A stretch of 64,000 nt of DNA, taken from the NCBI GenBank assembly GCA_963521065.1, contig CAUQTI010000010.1, positions 1-64,000 of the forward strand. Reading direction: 5' to 3'. Positions 51,193 to 59,567 of the stretch are shown piece by piece (within the stretch, counting starts at the first letter, position 1; the number at the start of each line of letters is the position of its first letter). The notes below the pieces were generated by a model, which saw nothing but the letters and a program-made list of their open reading frames with translations, was not told where the DNA came from and did no database searches. The stretch is from IOR16 sp963521065. GTDB taxonomy: Bacteria; Bacillota; Clostridia; Peptostreptococcales; Anaerovoracaceae. Both the position numbers and the translations under genes were made by a program.

Positions 51193-53103
51193 TTATTCAA
51201 TCGCGTGTTTTTTAAAGAAATCCGTACTGGAGTAGTTTGGATCGCGCAAGAAGCGGCCTAGACGGTATAGCTCCTCCGGGTTTCTTTCTTTTATGGAAAT
51301 ATGATTGATTCTTTCTTCACAAATCAATGTGGCTTCAAATCCGAAATTTTTTAAAAACTCTTCCGAATTTTTATTGTAAAAGCCAAAGGGGTAGGTGAAG
51401 GTATTCGGTTTTATTCCGGTCATTTCTTCAATCCGTTTTTGCAGGTATCCGATATCAGAATCGAGTGCAACCCCATATGCTTCAACCGATTCTCCGCCTT
51501 TTTGAAGAGAGCCCCTTCGTCCGGAATCGTAAGTATGCATGTTGTAGGTGTGATTTTGAATTTCTACGTTGCCGGATTTCACCATTTCATTAATCTGCTC
51601 CCATGTGATATGTGTGTAATTTGGATGGACGATTCCGCTTTCGCTGTATTCATCTGTGTAGCGTCCGATGATAGAGATAACAGCTTTCATATCGTATTTC
51701 TTCAAGGCAGAAAAACCATATAGATAGTTGTTGTAATAGCCGTCATCAAAGGTGAGAATAATCGGTTTTTCGGGGAAGGGTTTTCCGTTTTTGACACATT
51801 GAATCAAATCCGATACGAACATTGTCGTATAACCCTTTTCTTTGAGATAGGCCAAGTCGGATTCAAAGAGGGAAGGATCAATCATAAACTTGTTCTGAAT
51901 TGACTTGTCTTTGACCAGTCCGTGATACATGATAATCGGAACGGGGATTTTATCTTCCGGGACACTTGGCTGGCTTGATACGGAGGTTGCTTCTTCTTTC
52001 CGCTTCGGGTCTGAATTTTCTTTTTTCTTTTCTGCAGTATCCAGTTCGTAAAAGTCATACTTTCTTGTAACTTCCTTTGAATTCTCAACTCTTACTACAT
52101 CTGCACGGTGGTTTGACAGGAGGCGGGTAATGTCGTAAAGATCCACCCATATTTGATTCGGGCTGTCTTTCTTATCTTCATCAAAAATTAATTGCAGACC
52201 GTAGTGAAGATGGGGCGTGTCAATATTGTTTGTATTTTCCTTTCGGCTATAGCCGGTCTGCCCTGAATAACCGATGACATCTCCTGCAGTGACCGCTTTC
52301 CCGATATAGAGACTGGAGGCGTAGGGGCGATTTTTTTGGAGGTGTGCATAGTAATAATACCGGGCTCCGTCAAAGCTCCGAAGGCCGATGCGCCATCCGC
52401 CGTACTGGTTCCAACCCATGGCTTCGACAATGCCGCTTTCGACAGCAACAATCGGGGTGCCGGTACTGACCATTAAATCATGCCCTAAGTGACGCCTTGC
52501 ATATCCGTAAGTTCTTCCGTTTCCAAAATCATCAAAGTCACTGTAATAATAACCGGCTGCAATCGGTGAAAAAGCTTTCAGACCGTATTTTTTTTGCCAG
52601 ACCATTTCAGCCTCGTCTGTATTTTCGCTTGTAGCCTCGTTTGTTTCTTTCGTTTTAGGGAGCTTTACTTTATATTCGCCAAGAAATCCGCCCAAAACAG
52701 CGGTATATGCCTTGTAGTAGTATTGATAGAGATCTGGATTTGTTTTTTTTGCGAGGTGCTCCGTGTATTCGCCTTGATTGAGCTGTGATGCCAGCTGGTC
52801 CATATCAGCCGCTTTATATTGTTTGAAATTTCCCCCATATTTTGCAGCAAGGTAGGCTAAAACCTCAATCCAGTCGATATGGGTTTCCGATTCGTAAGTC
52901 TGGATGTCCAACTGCATTGCCTTTTCCATGACGTTGTAAGGAACGTTGAAATCGACCCATTTAATCGGTTCTTTTTTCTGCGGCGAAAGCACAGGGATAC
53001 CGAAGGGAAGAATGGATATGCTGCATAAGGACAAAAGTATAAGAAAAAGAAGCGGCAGTAAAACCTTCCTTTTGATTGAGCCTTGTTTTCTTCTCTGTTG
53101 CAA
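51193..53103 (-). CDS. M23 peptidase fused to polysaccharide deacetylase
   Basis: Predicted secreted or membrane-anchored cell-wall enzyme of 636 aa. One N-terminal helix (about 13-33), a domain of unknown role (50-170), an M23/LytM endopeptidase domain with HLGHDLM and a later HLHYG (zinc ligands, about 210-300), a charged linker (about 340-380), then a NodB-type deacetylase domain (about 385-635) with FDDGYYNN (TFDDG) and NHTYNMH (HxxxH-like motif). One chain could both cut cross-links and deacetylate glycans. The start is TTG 53103 with GGAGG 8 bp upstream. It interrupts the rsmE-mtaB order. Confidence 0.85.
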   Translation of the reverse strand: MQQRRKQGSIKRKVLLPLLFLILLSLCSISILPFGIPVLSPQKKEPIKWVDFNVPYNVMEKAMQLDIQTYESETHIDWIEVLAYLAAKYGGNFKQYKAADMDQLASQLNQGEYTEHLAKKTNPDLYQYYYKAYTAVLGGFLGEYKVKLPKTKETNEATSENTDEAEMVWQKKYGLKAFSPIAAGYYYSDFDDFGNGRTYGYARRHLGHDLMVSTGTPIVAVESGIVEAMGWNQYGGWRIGLRSFDGARYYYYAHLQKNRPYASSLYIGKAVTAGDVIGYSGQTGYSRKENTNNIDTPHLHYGLQLIFDEDKKDSPNQIWVDLYDITRLLSNHRADVVRVENSKEVTRKYDFYELDTAEKKKENSDPKRKEEATSVSSQPSVPEDKIPVPIIMYHGLVKDKSIQNKFMIDPSLFESDLAYLKEKGYTTMFVSDLIQCVKNGKPFPEKPIILTFDDGYYNNYLYGFSALKKYDMKAVISIIGRYTDEYSESGIVHPNYTHITWEQINEMVKSGNVEIQNHTYNMHTYDSGRRGSLQKGGESVEAYGVALDSDIGYLQKRIEEMTGIKPNTFTYPFGFYNKNSEEFLKNFGFEATLICEERINHISIKERNPEELYRLGRFLRDPNYSSTDFFKKHAIE

Positions 53104-53194
53104 AGCGTTACCTCCGTAATTGATACTTTATGTAAAAACATATGCAAAATAAGTTGATTTCATGTATAATAGACGAGGTAAAGGAGGAAGGTAT

Positions 53195-53461
53195 ATGACA
53201 CTTTTAGATAAAATGACGGATTTTAGCCGGAGCGCAATGAAAAAGTCCGAGGAAGTAATGGAAACAGCAAAAATAAATTTAAAAATCAGCCAGAAGAAAT
53301 CCATCATGAAGGAGTTTCAGATTGAAATAGGGGAAAAGGTGTATGCGCTGTATAAAGCGGGAGGAGAACTGGCACCGGACCTTGCTCTGCTTTGTGAAAA
53401 AATCAAGGCAGAAGAGGAAGAAATGAAAGAATTGCAAAAATCCCTTGAAAATGAAGCATAA
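53195..53461 (+). CDS. Small coiled-coil protein of unknown function
   Basis: An 88-aa helical protein: MTLLDKMTDFSRSAMKKSEEVMETAK, then a coiled coil to the end. It resembles the N-terminal part of Bacillota proteins that carry a zinc ribbon at the C-terminus, but the ribbon (CxxC pairs) is absent. ATG 53195 follows AAAGGAGG. It lies divergent from the M23 fusion gene with 91 bp between and is followed by a terminator. Function unknown. Confidence 0.75.
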   Translation: MTLLDKMTDFSRSAMKKSEEVMETAKINLKISQKKSIMKEFQIEIGEKVYALYKAGGELAPDLALLCEKIKAEEEEMKELQKSLENEA

Positions 53462-53517
53462 AAAATGAAGTGTAAAATAGCGATAGTCCATTTTACAGAT
53501 AAGTTTTTTAAAATAGA

Positions 53518-53559
53518 AACAGCCTTTTGAGTTAAGGAATCTTATCTCAGAAGACTGTT
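53518..53559. terminator. Bidirectional terminator
   Basis: AACAGCCTTTTGAG (53518-53531) pairs with CTCAGAAGACTGTT (53546-53559), two G-T wobbles, followed by ATTTTTT. It lies between the convergent coiled-coil and Kelch genes. Confidence 0.75.
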
Positions 53560-53582
53560 ATTTTTTAGGGATAGTTTCTTAC

Positions 53583-54986
53583 TTACTGATTCACTCTGAC
53601 GTATATCTGATACGTCGTTCCGTCAAGCTCTCCTTTGATGATAGCTAAGCCTTTCTTTACCGCGGTAACCTTACCGTCGGCAGAGACAGAAGCAATGCTT
53701 TCATCCATCGAGCTCCATGTGACTGAACTGGGGTCCTCTGCTAGATATAGCTTTGCGGACTCAGCAGCTTTTAAATGAACCGCCAGACGTAATTCATCCG
53801 CAATCCCTGCGACTACCTTGACAGGAATGTATTCCTTAAAGCTGCCGTCTGCATTTTGCGCATAGATGTTAGCAGTTCCTTCTGCGATTGCGGTAACTTT
53901 GCCATTTTCGTCAACCGTAGCAACCGCCTCGTTTGTGGAACTCCAAGTGAAGTTTTTGTTGTTGCCTAAATCGTAAGACGTGCTGAGTTGTACTGCTTCC
54001 CCAATGTTTAGTAATACCGACAGTAAAGGAGAAGTTGTTTCTGCACTGCCGACTTCTAGGGATTCTACGATTGCTGAATAATTATTATCATCTCTCCCAC
54101 CAATCGCATAAATTTTATTTCCGACGGTAGAAGACATCAAACCATATCTTGCAGTAACCAGAGGTTTTTCCGTAGACCAAGTGTCTGTTTGTGTATCGTA
54201 AATTTCTACGGTGTCGTATGTTTTTAAACTTGAATCCCCTCCTCTTCCACCAATGACATAAATTTTATTTCCTATTACAGAGGAGGTTAAATCAAATCTT
54301 CCAGTAGGCATAGAGTGACCGGTAGACCAGGTATTAGTTTGAGTATTATAAATCCTCAAAGTATTAAAATAAGTAGTTAAATTTGCTCCACCAATGACAT
54401 AAATCCTATTTCCTATTGCGGAGGAGGTTACACTAGATGTTACGGCAGGAAGAGATTCCCCCGTAGACCAGGTATCAGTTTTAGTATCATAAATTTCTAC
54501 ATCAGCTATTGTTTTATTTGAGCTATTACGTCCGCCAATTGCATAGATTTTATCCCCCACTACGGAAGAGGTTAACTCATATCTTGCAGTTATCATAGCT
54601 TTGCCAGTAGACCAAGTATCGGTTTTGGTATCATAAATCTCCAAGGTACTAAGACCGCGACTATTGAATCCACCAATTGCATAAATTTTATCTCCGACTG
54701 CAGAACAAGTTAAGTGATATCTTTTAGTCGGCATGGATTTGCCTGTAGACCAAGTGTCTGATTGAGGATTATAAATTTCTACGGTGCTAAGTGGTTTTTC
54801 TTCGCTGCTTTCGTATCCGCCAAACACATAGATTTTATCTCCTACAGTGCAAGCACTTCCATCAGCTCTTTCTGTAGGCATGGGTGTTTCTTCCTTCCAT
54901 GTGGCTTCTTCTGTTGCCCAGGCGCTGATGGTTGTCAATCCAAATAGCAGACACACTGTCATAAAAATTGCTAAAAATCGTTTCAT
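53583..54986 (-). CDS. Secreted Kelch-repeat protein with two Ig-like (Big2) domains
   Basis: A 467-aa exported protein. A signal peptide (1-24, ending AWA) precedes six Kelch repeats (about 28-310), each with a GDKIYxxGG strand and a VEIYDTKTDTWSTG strand, enough to close a six-bladed propeller. Two Big2-like Ig domains follow (about 315-392 and 393-467; FTWSSTNEAVATVDENGKVTAIAEGTANI and its second copy). No LPXTG or S-layer motif was seen, so it is probably free or loosely wall-bound. Function unknown; adhesion, glycan binding or enzyme scaffolding are options. The DNA carries matching tandem repeats of about 150 bp. Confidence 0.9.
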   Translation of the reverse strand: MKRFLAIFMTVCLLFGLTTISAWATEEATWKEETPMPTERADGSACTVGDKIYVFGGYESSEEKPLSTVEIYNPQSDTWSTGKSMPTKRYHLTCSAVGDKIYAIGGFNSRGLSTLEIYDTKTDTWSTGKAMITARYELTSSVVGDKIYAIGGRNSSNKTIADVEIYDTKTDTWSTGESLPAVTSSVTSSAIGNRIYVIGGANLTTYFNTLRIYNTQTNTWSTGHSMPTGRFDLTSSVIGNKIYVIGGRGGDSSLKTYDTVEIYDTQTDTWSTEKPLVTARYGLMSSTVGNKIYAIGGRDDNNYSAIVESLEVGSAETTSPLLSVLLNIGEAVQLSTSYDLGNNKNFTWSSTNEAVATVDENGKVTAIAEGTANIYAQNADGSFKEYIPVKVVAGIADELRLAVHLKAAESAKLYLAEDPSSVTWSSMDESIASVSADGKVTAVKKGLAIIKGELDGTTYQIYVRVNQ

Positions 54987-55121
54987 AGTATTCCTTCTTT
55001 CTTTGCTATATTCATATCAATTGTTTCATGTTACGAATCGAATTACAATTCTGTTTTTTTGTATTTTTCAATTATATAATTAAAGTTTAGAATTTAATGA
55101 AAGAAATAGAACATTACCAGT

Positions 55122-55176
55122 AAGCGGTCAGAAGGTAGGAGTTCTTTTTGAGCATTCCTGCTTGCGGCGACCGCTT
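55122..55176. repeat. Inverted repeat upstream of mtaB
   Basis: AAGCGGTC (55122-55129) and GACCGCTT (55169-55176) form a perfect 8-bp stem around a 39-base centre that can fold further. It lies between the divergent Kelch and mtaB genes, just upstream of the mtaB promoter. Function unclear: operator, terminator relic or leader. Confidence 0.45.
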
Positions 55177-55187
55177 AATAGAAAAAG

Positions 55188-55216
55188 TTGAAAATTCAGT
55201 TCAGATACGATATGAT
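55188..55216 (+). promoter_or_regulatory. Sigma-A promoter of mtaB
   Basis: TTGAAA (55188-55193), 17 bp, TATGAT (55211-55216). Transcription would start near 55223, downstream of ATG 55219, which supports TTG 55246 as the real start of mtaB. Confidence 0.7.
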
Positions 55217-55245
55217 AAATGAAGCATATAATGGAGGATAGTTAC

Positions 55246-56706
55246 TTGAGTGAGAATAAAGAAAAAACAAATGAAATTGAAATAAATGCGGCTTGGTCGG
55301 ATGCGGCAAAAGCATCGGTGAGAAGGCGTGGAAGAAAGCTTATGATTGGCATAAAAACGCTGGGATGCAAGGTGAATCAATATGAGTCACAAGGCTTAAA
55401 GGAAAAATTTGAAACGCTTGGATACGAAATCGTGGAGGATACCGAGTTTGCAGATGTATATGTCATCAATACCTGTACCGTTACGGGGCTTGCAGACCGA
55501 AAGTCACGCCAATACATCCGGAGGGTGAAGAGAATCAACCCGGACTGTGTCACCGCAGTAATCGGCTGTTATGCGCAGGTCAGTCCGGAGGAAGCCGCAG
55601 CAATTTCCGGCGTGGATATTGTAGCCGGAACGAATGAAAAAAACAACCTGCCGTTTTTTGTGGAGGAAGCACTGGAAGGAAAGCACGATGCACCGCTCTA
55701 CCACGTTCGGGATTACCGTGAGTTGTGTGAATACGATGAAGCAGGCAGCATTACCGCGATGGAATCTCGCACACGGGCCTTCATTAAAATTCAGGAAGGC
55801 TGCAACCGCTACTGCTCCTATTGTGTGATTCCCTACGCGAGAGGTGCCGTACGAAGCCGTGCGAAGAATGAAGTCATAGCAGAAGCAAAAAAATTACTGG
55901 AGCAAGGGTTTAAAGAACTGGTGCTCACAGGGATTAATACTGCACTGTATGGAAATGAACCGGGATTTGCTTCGGAGGAAGAATTTGTTACGGAGGAAAG
56001 CGGACTGCAAAGAAAAGTATATGGTGTTGAAATCATTGTAAGAGCGCTGAATGCCCTGCCCGGGGAGTTTCGAATCCGTCTCAGCTCCTTAGAGCCTACC
56101 GTAGTCAACGCGGAGTATGTAACGCACTTATTGCAGTATGATAAGCTTTGCCATCACTTCCATTTATCCATGCAGAGCGGGAGCAATGAGGTGCTTTCCA
56201 AAATGAATCGCAACTACAGCCGCGAAGAATATTATGATTTGGTAAGCGCACTGCGGAAAGCAGATTCCGGATTTGGACTTTCTACCGATATCATCGTAGG
56301 TTTTCCGGGAGAAACGGAAGCTGATTTCCGGGAAAGCGCAGAGATGATTGAAAAAGCTGGATTTTGCAAGGTCCACATTTTTAAATATTCGAAGCGTCCG
56401 ATGACGAAAGCGGCGCAGATGAAGGGGCATTTGCCGCCGGAGCTAAAAACCAAACGCAGTAACGAATTGATAAAGATTGGAGAAGCCGCAGCCCGTGCAT
56501 TCTTTACTTCTTTGATCGGAAGCGAGCGGGTGGTCTTGTTTGAAGAATACGATGAGAAAACGAGATGCTACAGAGGGCACAGCGATAATTTTATAGAGGT
56601 ATTCTGTGAAAGCGATAAGGATATTTCAAACACCTTTGCCAAGGTAAAACTGAACGGCCTTTACCAGTCCGGAATGCTTGGAATTTTAACGGAAAGTTCT
56701 CATTGA
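55246..56706 (+). CDS. mtaB: tRNA t6A37 methylthiotransferase MtaB
   Basis: Radical SAM methylthiotransferase that adds a methylthio group to t6A at position 37 of tRNAs reading ANN codons. 486 aa. Cys ligands of the second cluster occur in TLGCKVNQYES, INTCTVTG and VIGCYAQ; the radical SAM motif is CNRYCSYCVIPYARG; a TRAM domain ends the protein. Start chosen as TTG 55246 with GGAGG 8 bp upstream, since ATG 55219 precedes the predicted transcript start. The first 30 residues before IGIKTLGCKV are unusual for the family; ATG at about 55342 is an alternative. Confidence 0.92.
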   Translation: MSENKEKTNEIEINAAWSDAAKASVRRRGRKLMIGIKTLGCKVNQYESQGLKEKFETLGYEIVEDTEFADVYVINTCTVTGLADRKSRQYIRRVKRINPDCVTAVIGCYAQVSPEEAAAISGVDIVAGTNEKNNLPFFVEEALEGKHDAPLYHVRDYRELCEYDEAGSITAMESRTRAFIKIQEGCNRYCSYCVIPYARGAVRSRAKNEVIAEAKKLLEQGFKELVLTGINTALYGNEPGFASEEEFVTEESGLQRKVYGVEIIVRALNALPGEFRIRLSSLEPTVVNAEYVTHLLQYDKLCHHFHLSMQSGSNEVLSKMNRNYSREEYYDLVSALRKADSGFGLSTDIIVGFPGETEADFRESAEMIEKAGFCKVHIFKYSKRPMTKAAQMKGHLPPELKTKRSNELIKIGEAAARAFFTSLIGSERVVLFEEYDEKTRCYRGHSDNFIEVFCESDKDISNTFAKVKLNGLYQSGMLGILTESSH

Positions 56707-56812
56707 AATGCGGTTGACTTTTTTTAATACTGTGTTATGATAGGGAACAGAGTCAAAACCTAGTTTAAAGAGATTTGATTGAATATGTAAAAAAGAGGAG
56801 ATGAAAGAGGAT

Positions 56813-57154
56813 ATGTCGGATTGTATTTTTTGCAAAATTGCAAAGAAAGAAATTCCGTCAAATATGGTATATGAGGATGATGTGATTGCGGTATTTCATG
56901 ATTTGGAGCCACAGGCGCCAGTTCATGTCCTGTTAGTGCCAAAGAAACACATTGCATCGCTCGATGCCGCAGAATTTGAAGATATGGAAGCGCTGGGATG
57001 GCTGTTGAATAAGGTGAAAGATGTGGCCAAGCTTTTAAATCTTGAAAACGGATACCGACTCGTTTGCAATTGTGGAGAAGACGGATTGCAGACAGTACCG
57101 CATTTGCATTTTCACCTTTTGGGGAAACGCAAAATGACTTGGCCCCCGGGCTGA
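56813..57154 (+). CDS. HIT-family nucleotide-binding protein
   Basis: HIT protein of 113 aa, of the HINT type, hydrolysing nucleoside phosphoramidates or AMP-linked substrates. DCIFCKIAKKEIPS at the N-terminus has two zinc-type cysteines, VLLVPKKHIASL gives the mid-domain His, and HLHFHLLG is the HxHxH catalytic motif. It is one of the standard genes before rpsU. ATG 56813 gives the canonical MSDCIFCKI start; an ATG at 56801 abuts the ribosome site. Confidence 0.92.
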   Translation: MSDCIFCKIAKKEIPSNMVYEDDVIAVFHDLEPQAPVHVLLVPKKHIASLDAAEFEDMEALGWLLNKVKDVAKLLNLENGYRLVCNCGEDGLQTVPHLHFHLLGKRKMTWPPG

Positions 57155-57206
57155 GGCTGAATTCTTATCAAGTATTCAAAATAGGAAATCTTTCTATAAA
57201 AAGAAC

Positions 57207-57235
57207 TTGATTCTTTCCATAAAAAAATGTATAAT
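57207..57235 (+). promoter_or_regulatory. Sigma-A promoter of rpsU
   Basis: TTGATT (57207-57212), 17 bp, TATAAT (57230-57235), 75 bp before the rpsU start. Confidence 0.7.
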
Positions 57236-57309
57236 ATTCATGTTATAGACTGACCCGTTTGGATAAGCATCTATGTGATTTCAGGATATGGAGGGAGGGG
57301 AATGAATAT

Positions 57310-57489
57310 ATGGCACAAGTAGTTGTAAGAGAAAACGAAAGCTTGGAAAGCGCATTAAAGAGATTTAAGCGGTCTTGCGCAAGAGACGGAGTTATGTCCG
57401 AACTGCGTAAAAGAGAGCATTATGAAAAGCCAAGTGTAAAGAGAAAGAAAAAGTCAGAAGCCGCAAGGAAAAAGGCGAAAAAGTTCTAA
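57310..57489 (+). CDS. rpsU: 30S ribosomal protein S21
   Basis: Small-subunit protein of 59 aa near the 16S rRNA 3' end. VVVRENESLESALKRFKRSCARDGVMSELRKREHYEKPSVKRKKK is the full family pattern. ATG 57310 follows GGAGGGAGGGG. It precedes yqeY by 19 bp, the common order, and has its own promoter. Confidence 0.97.
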   Translation: MAQVVVRENESLESALKRFKRSCARDGVMSELRKREHYEKPSVKRKKKSEAARKKAKKF

Positions 57490-57508
57490 CACAAAAGAGG
57501 TGTAGACT

Positions 57509-57955
57509 ATGTCTATAAAAGATCAATTATCAATTGACTTCAAGGAGTCTATGAAGGCTCGCGATGAAGTGCGAAAAAATACTATAAATTTAGCTCGTGC
57601 TGCAGTAAAGCAGTATGAAGTTGACAATCGGAAAGAACTTGACAATCAAGGCATCATTGAAATCTTGACAAAGCAAGTAAAAATGAGAAAAGATGCCCTC
57701 TCTGATTTTGAAAAAGCGGGAAGAACGGATTTAGCGGAGTCTTATAACAAAGAAATCAAGATTTTAATGGAATACTTACCGGCACAGCTGACCGAATCGG
57801 AAATTTCCGAAATTGTGAGGCTGACAGCAGCCGATTTAAACATCGAGGGTGGAAAACAAAACTTCGGTAAACTAATCGGAGCAGTGATGAGTAAGGTCAA
57901 GGGAAGAGCCGATGGCGGCGACGTTAAAAAACAAATTGAGGATTTTCTGAAATAG
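57509..57955 (+). CDS. yqeY: GatB/YqeY-domain protein
   Basis: A 148-aa, helical protein related to the tail domain of the GatB subunit of tRNA amidotransferase; its own role is not settled, with tRNA binding suspected. Recognisable blocks: FKESMKARDEVRKNTINLARAAVKQYEVD, SYNKEIKILMEYLPAQLTESE and GKLIGAVMSKVKGRADGGDVKKQ, the C-terminal hallmark. It follows rpsU and ends at a strong terminator. Confidence 0.93.
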   Translation: MSIKDQLSIDFKESMKARDEVRKNTINLARAAVKQYEVDNRKELDNQGIIEILTKQVKMRKDALSDFEKAGRTDLAESYNKEIKILMEYLPAQLTESEISEIVRLTAADLNIEGGKQNFGKLIGAVMSKVKGRADGGDVKKQIEDFLK

Positions 57956-57983
57956 AAATCGTTATGACATAGAAGAAATAGAA

Positions 57984-58009
57984 ATAACCTGATGGTGACA
58001 TCAGGTTAT
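57984..58009 (+). terminator. Terminator after yqeY
   Basis: ATAACCTGATG (57984-57994) pairs perfectly with CATCAGGTTAT (57999-58009) around GTGA, followed by eight T residues. It separates rpsU-yqeY from the yqfC operon. Confidence 0.93.
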
Positions 58010-58059
58010 TTTTTTTTATTGCGCTTCATAAAATACTAGGAAGGAAGGGGGCCGCAGTT

Positions 58060-58314
58060 ATGGGGTTTCAGGAAGAGCTTTTATTTGATTTTAGCTTGCG
58101 TATGCCGCGGATTCTAATCAGCGGACGGACCGCAGTGGTTGATAATGTAAAAAAAATTGTGATGGTCGGCAATGGTGAAATTATTGTTGACTGCGGCAGT
58201 CGGCATCTGGCGCTATACGGAAGTGAACTGGTTGTGGAACAGCTGGAGGAAGAGCGGATGTTGGTAAGCGGAAATCTTACTTCCGTTGAATTTTATGGGG
58301 AGAAAAAAGAATGA
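58060..58314 (+). CDS. yqfC: Sporulation protein YqfC
   Basis: An 84-aa protein of the YabP/YqfC family, expressed in the mother cell in Bacillus and paired with yqfD. LRMPRILISGRTAVVDNVKKIVMVGNGEIIVDCGSRHLALYGSELVVEQL is the family core. The stop overlaps yqfD by ATGA. GGAAGGGGG precedes ATG. It starts a long operon that runs to glyS. Confidence 0.9.
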   Translation: MGFQEELLFDFSLRMPRILISGRTAVVDNVKKIVMVGNGEIIVDCGSRHLALYGSELVVEQLEEERMLVSGNLTSVEFYGEKKE

Positions 58315-59567
58315 AAAACAAAGGAAGCTTTTTTGCCTATACAAAGGTGATTCGGGTGGAAGGGTTTGAACAGCAAAAGCTGCTTTCTCAGTGCCTGAAA
58401 AAAAAGGTTGTATTGCGCAGGGTTCGCTTTGAGAATGATTTGTCCATGACGATGGAACTTCGCAATGAAGATTGGGATACCTTTCTGGGAATTGTAAAAC
58501 GACGTTACCGCGTGACGATTTTGCGCGAAAATGGATATAAACCCTTCATTTTGAGAGCTTTGCAAAGAAAGAGCACGCTGGTGGGGGTTCTTTTATTTCT
58601 ATCGATTTTAATTTATCAGGCAAGCTTTATTTCAGAAATCCGCGTTCAGGGTTATGAACGCATTGAGGAAGCGACAATACGTCAGGCCCTTAAAGAAGTC
58701 GGATTTTATGAGGGATGCAAAAAAAATGTCGATATCAATGAAATAAAAACACAAATGTTTCAAAAATTAGATAATATCTCTTGGATTGGGATAAAATATA
58801 ATGGAAGCATGGCAGAAGTTACAATTGTAGAAGGAACAAGAGAAATTCAGCCGATTGATGCAAGCACGCCGGTGCATATCGCGGCCGCAAAGGACGGCTA
58901 TATTGAAAAGGTAATCGCACGAGAGGGAATCGTTCAAACACAAAAAGGAGCCTTTGTAAAAAAAGGAGACATTGTAATCAGCGGTGAACTTCCTATTGTA
59001 GATAAAGCCTATGCAAACCGTTCGGAGGAAGAATTAATCCGCTATGTCCATGCAAACGGTGAAGTAAAAGCGAGAATCTTGTATCGATTTCCTTGCTACC
59101 AAGAGAAATATTCCTTGATAAAAAAGAAAACAGGAAAAGAATTTTATGGTGTTTCTATAAACTTTGGCACCTTTCATTTTGACACGACAAAATGGATTTG
59201 GCCTTACAATTCATCGGTTTATGAAGAGCGGCAAATCGTGAAAGCGGTGCGCCCAATTCCTTTTAAGCTTTCTCTCATCAAGTTATCTGAGGTCGAATTA
59301 TATCGAAAGGAAAGAAGCGAGGAAGAAATTCGTCAGCTTGCTAAGCTTCAAGTCCGCAGGTTTCAGAAAGAAAACATCGCTGAAAATGCGCAAATTATAA
59401 ATAATAGTTTGAAGTTTGAGGCGAAAGAAAATATAATAGAAGTAACTGTAATGCTTCACGCCTTGGAAGAAATCGGATATGAAGTACCGATTGTAAAAAC
59501 AAAACCGGAAACGGAGGGGCAGGAGGCGGAGGGAGGAATGAATCCGATTGGAGAACCTATTAATTGA
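58311..59567 (+). CDS. yqfD: Sporulation protein YqfD
   Basis: Membrane protein of 418 aa, mother-cell sporulation factor in Bacillus. N-terminal cytosolic domain (1-85), one helix (about 91-108, STLVGVLLFLSILIYQA), then an extracytoplasmic part with a POTRA-like segment (ISEIRVQGYERIEEATIRQALKEVG) and later beta-rich domains. It is translationally coupled to yqfC and overlaps the phoH start by 20 bp. Confidence 0.9.
   Translation: MKNKGSFFAYTKVIRVEGFEQQKLLSQCLKKKVVLRRVRFENDLSMTMELRNEDWDTFLGIVKRRYRVTILRENGYKPFILRALQRKSTLVGVLLFLSILIYQASFISEIRVQGYERIEEATIRQALKEVGFYEGCKKNVDINEIKTQMFQKLDNISWIGIKYNGSMAEVTIVEGTREIQPIDASTPVHIAAAKDGYIEKVIAREGIVQTQKGAFVKKGDIVISGELPIVDKAYANRSEEELIRYVHANGEVKARILYRFPCYQEKYSLIKKKTGKEFYGVSINFGTFHFDTTKWIWPYNSSVYEERQIVKAVRPIPFKLSLIKLSEVELYRKERSEEEIRQLAKLQVRRFQKENIAENAQIINNSLKFEAKENIIEVTVMLHALEEIGYEVPIVKTKPETEGQEAEGGMNPIGEPIN

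Noticed and set aside
54050..54860. Regularly spaced repeats that could suggest a CRISPR array
   Set aside because: The repeats are in frame and encode Kelch blades with a period of about 150 bp; there are no short conserved repeats with unique spacers and no cas genes.
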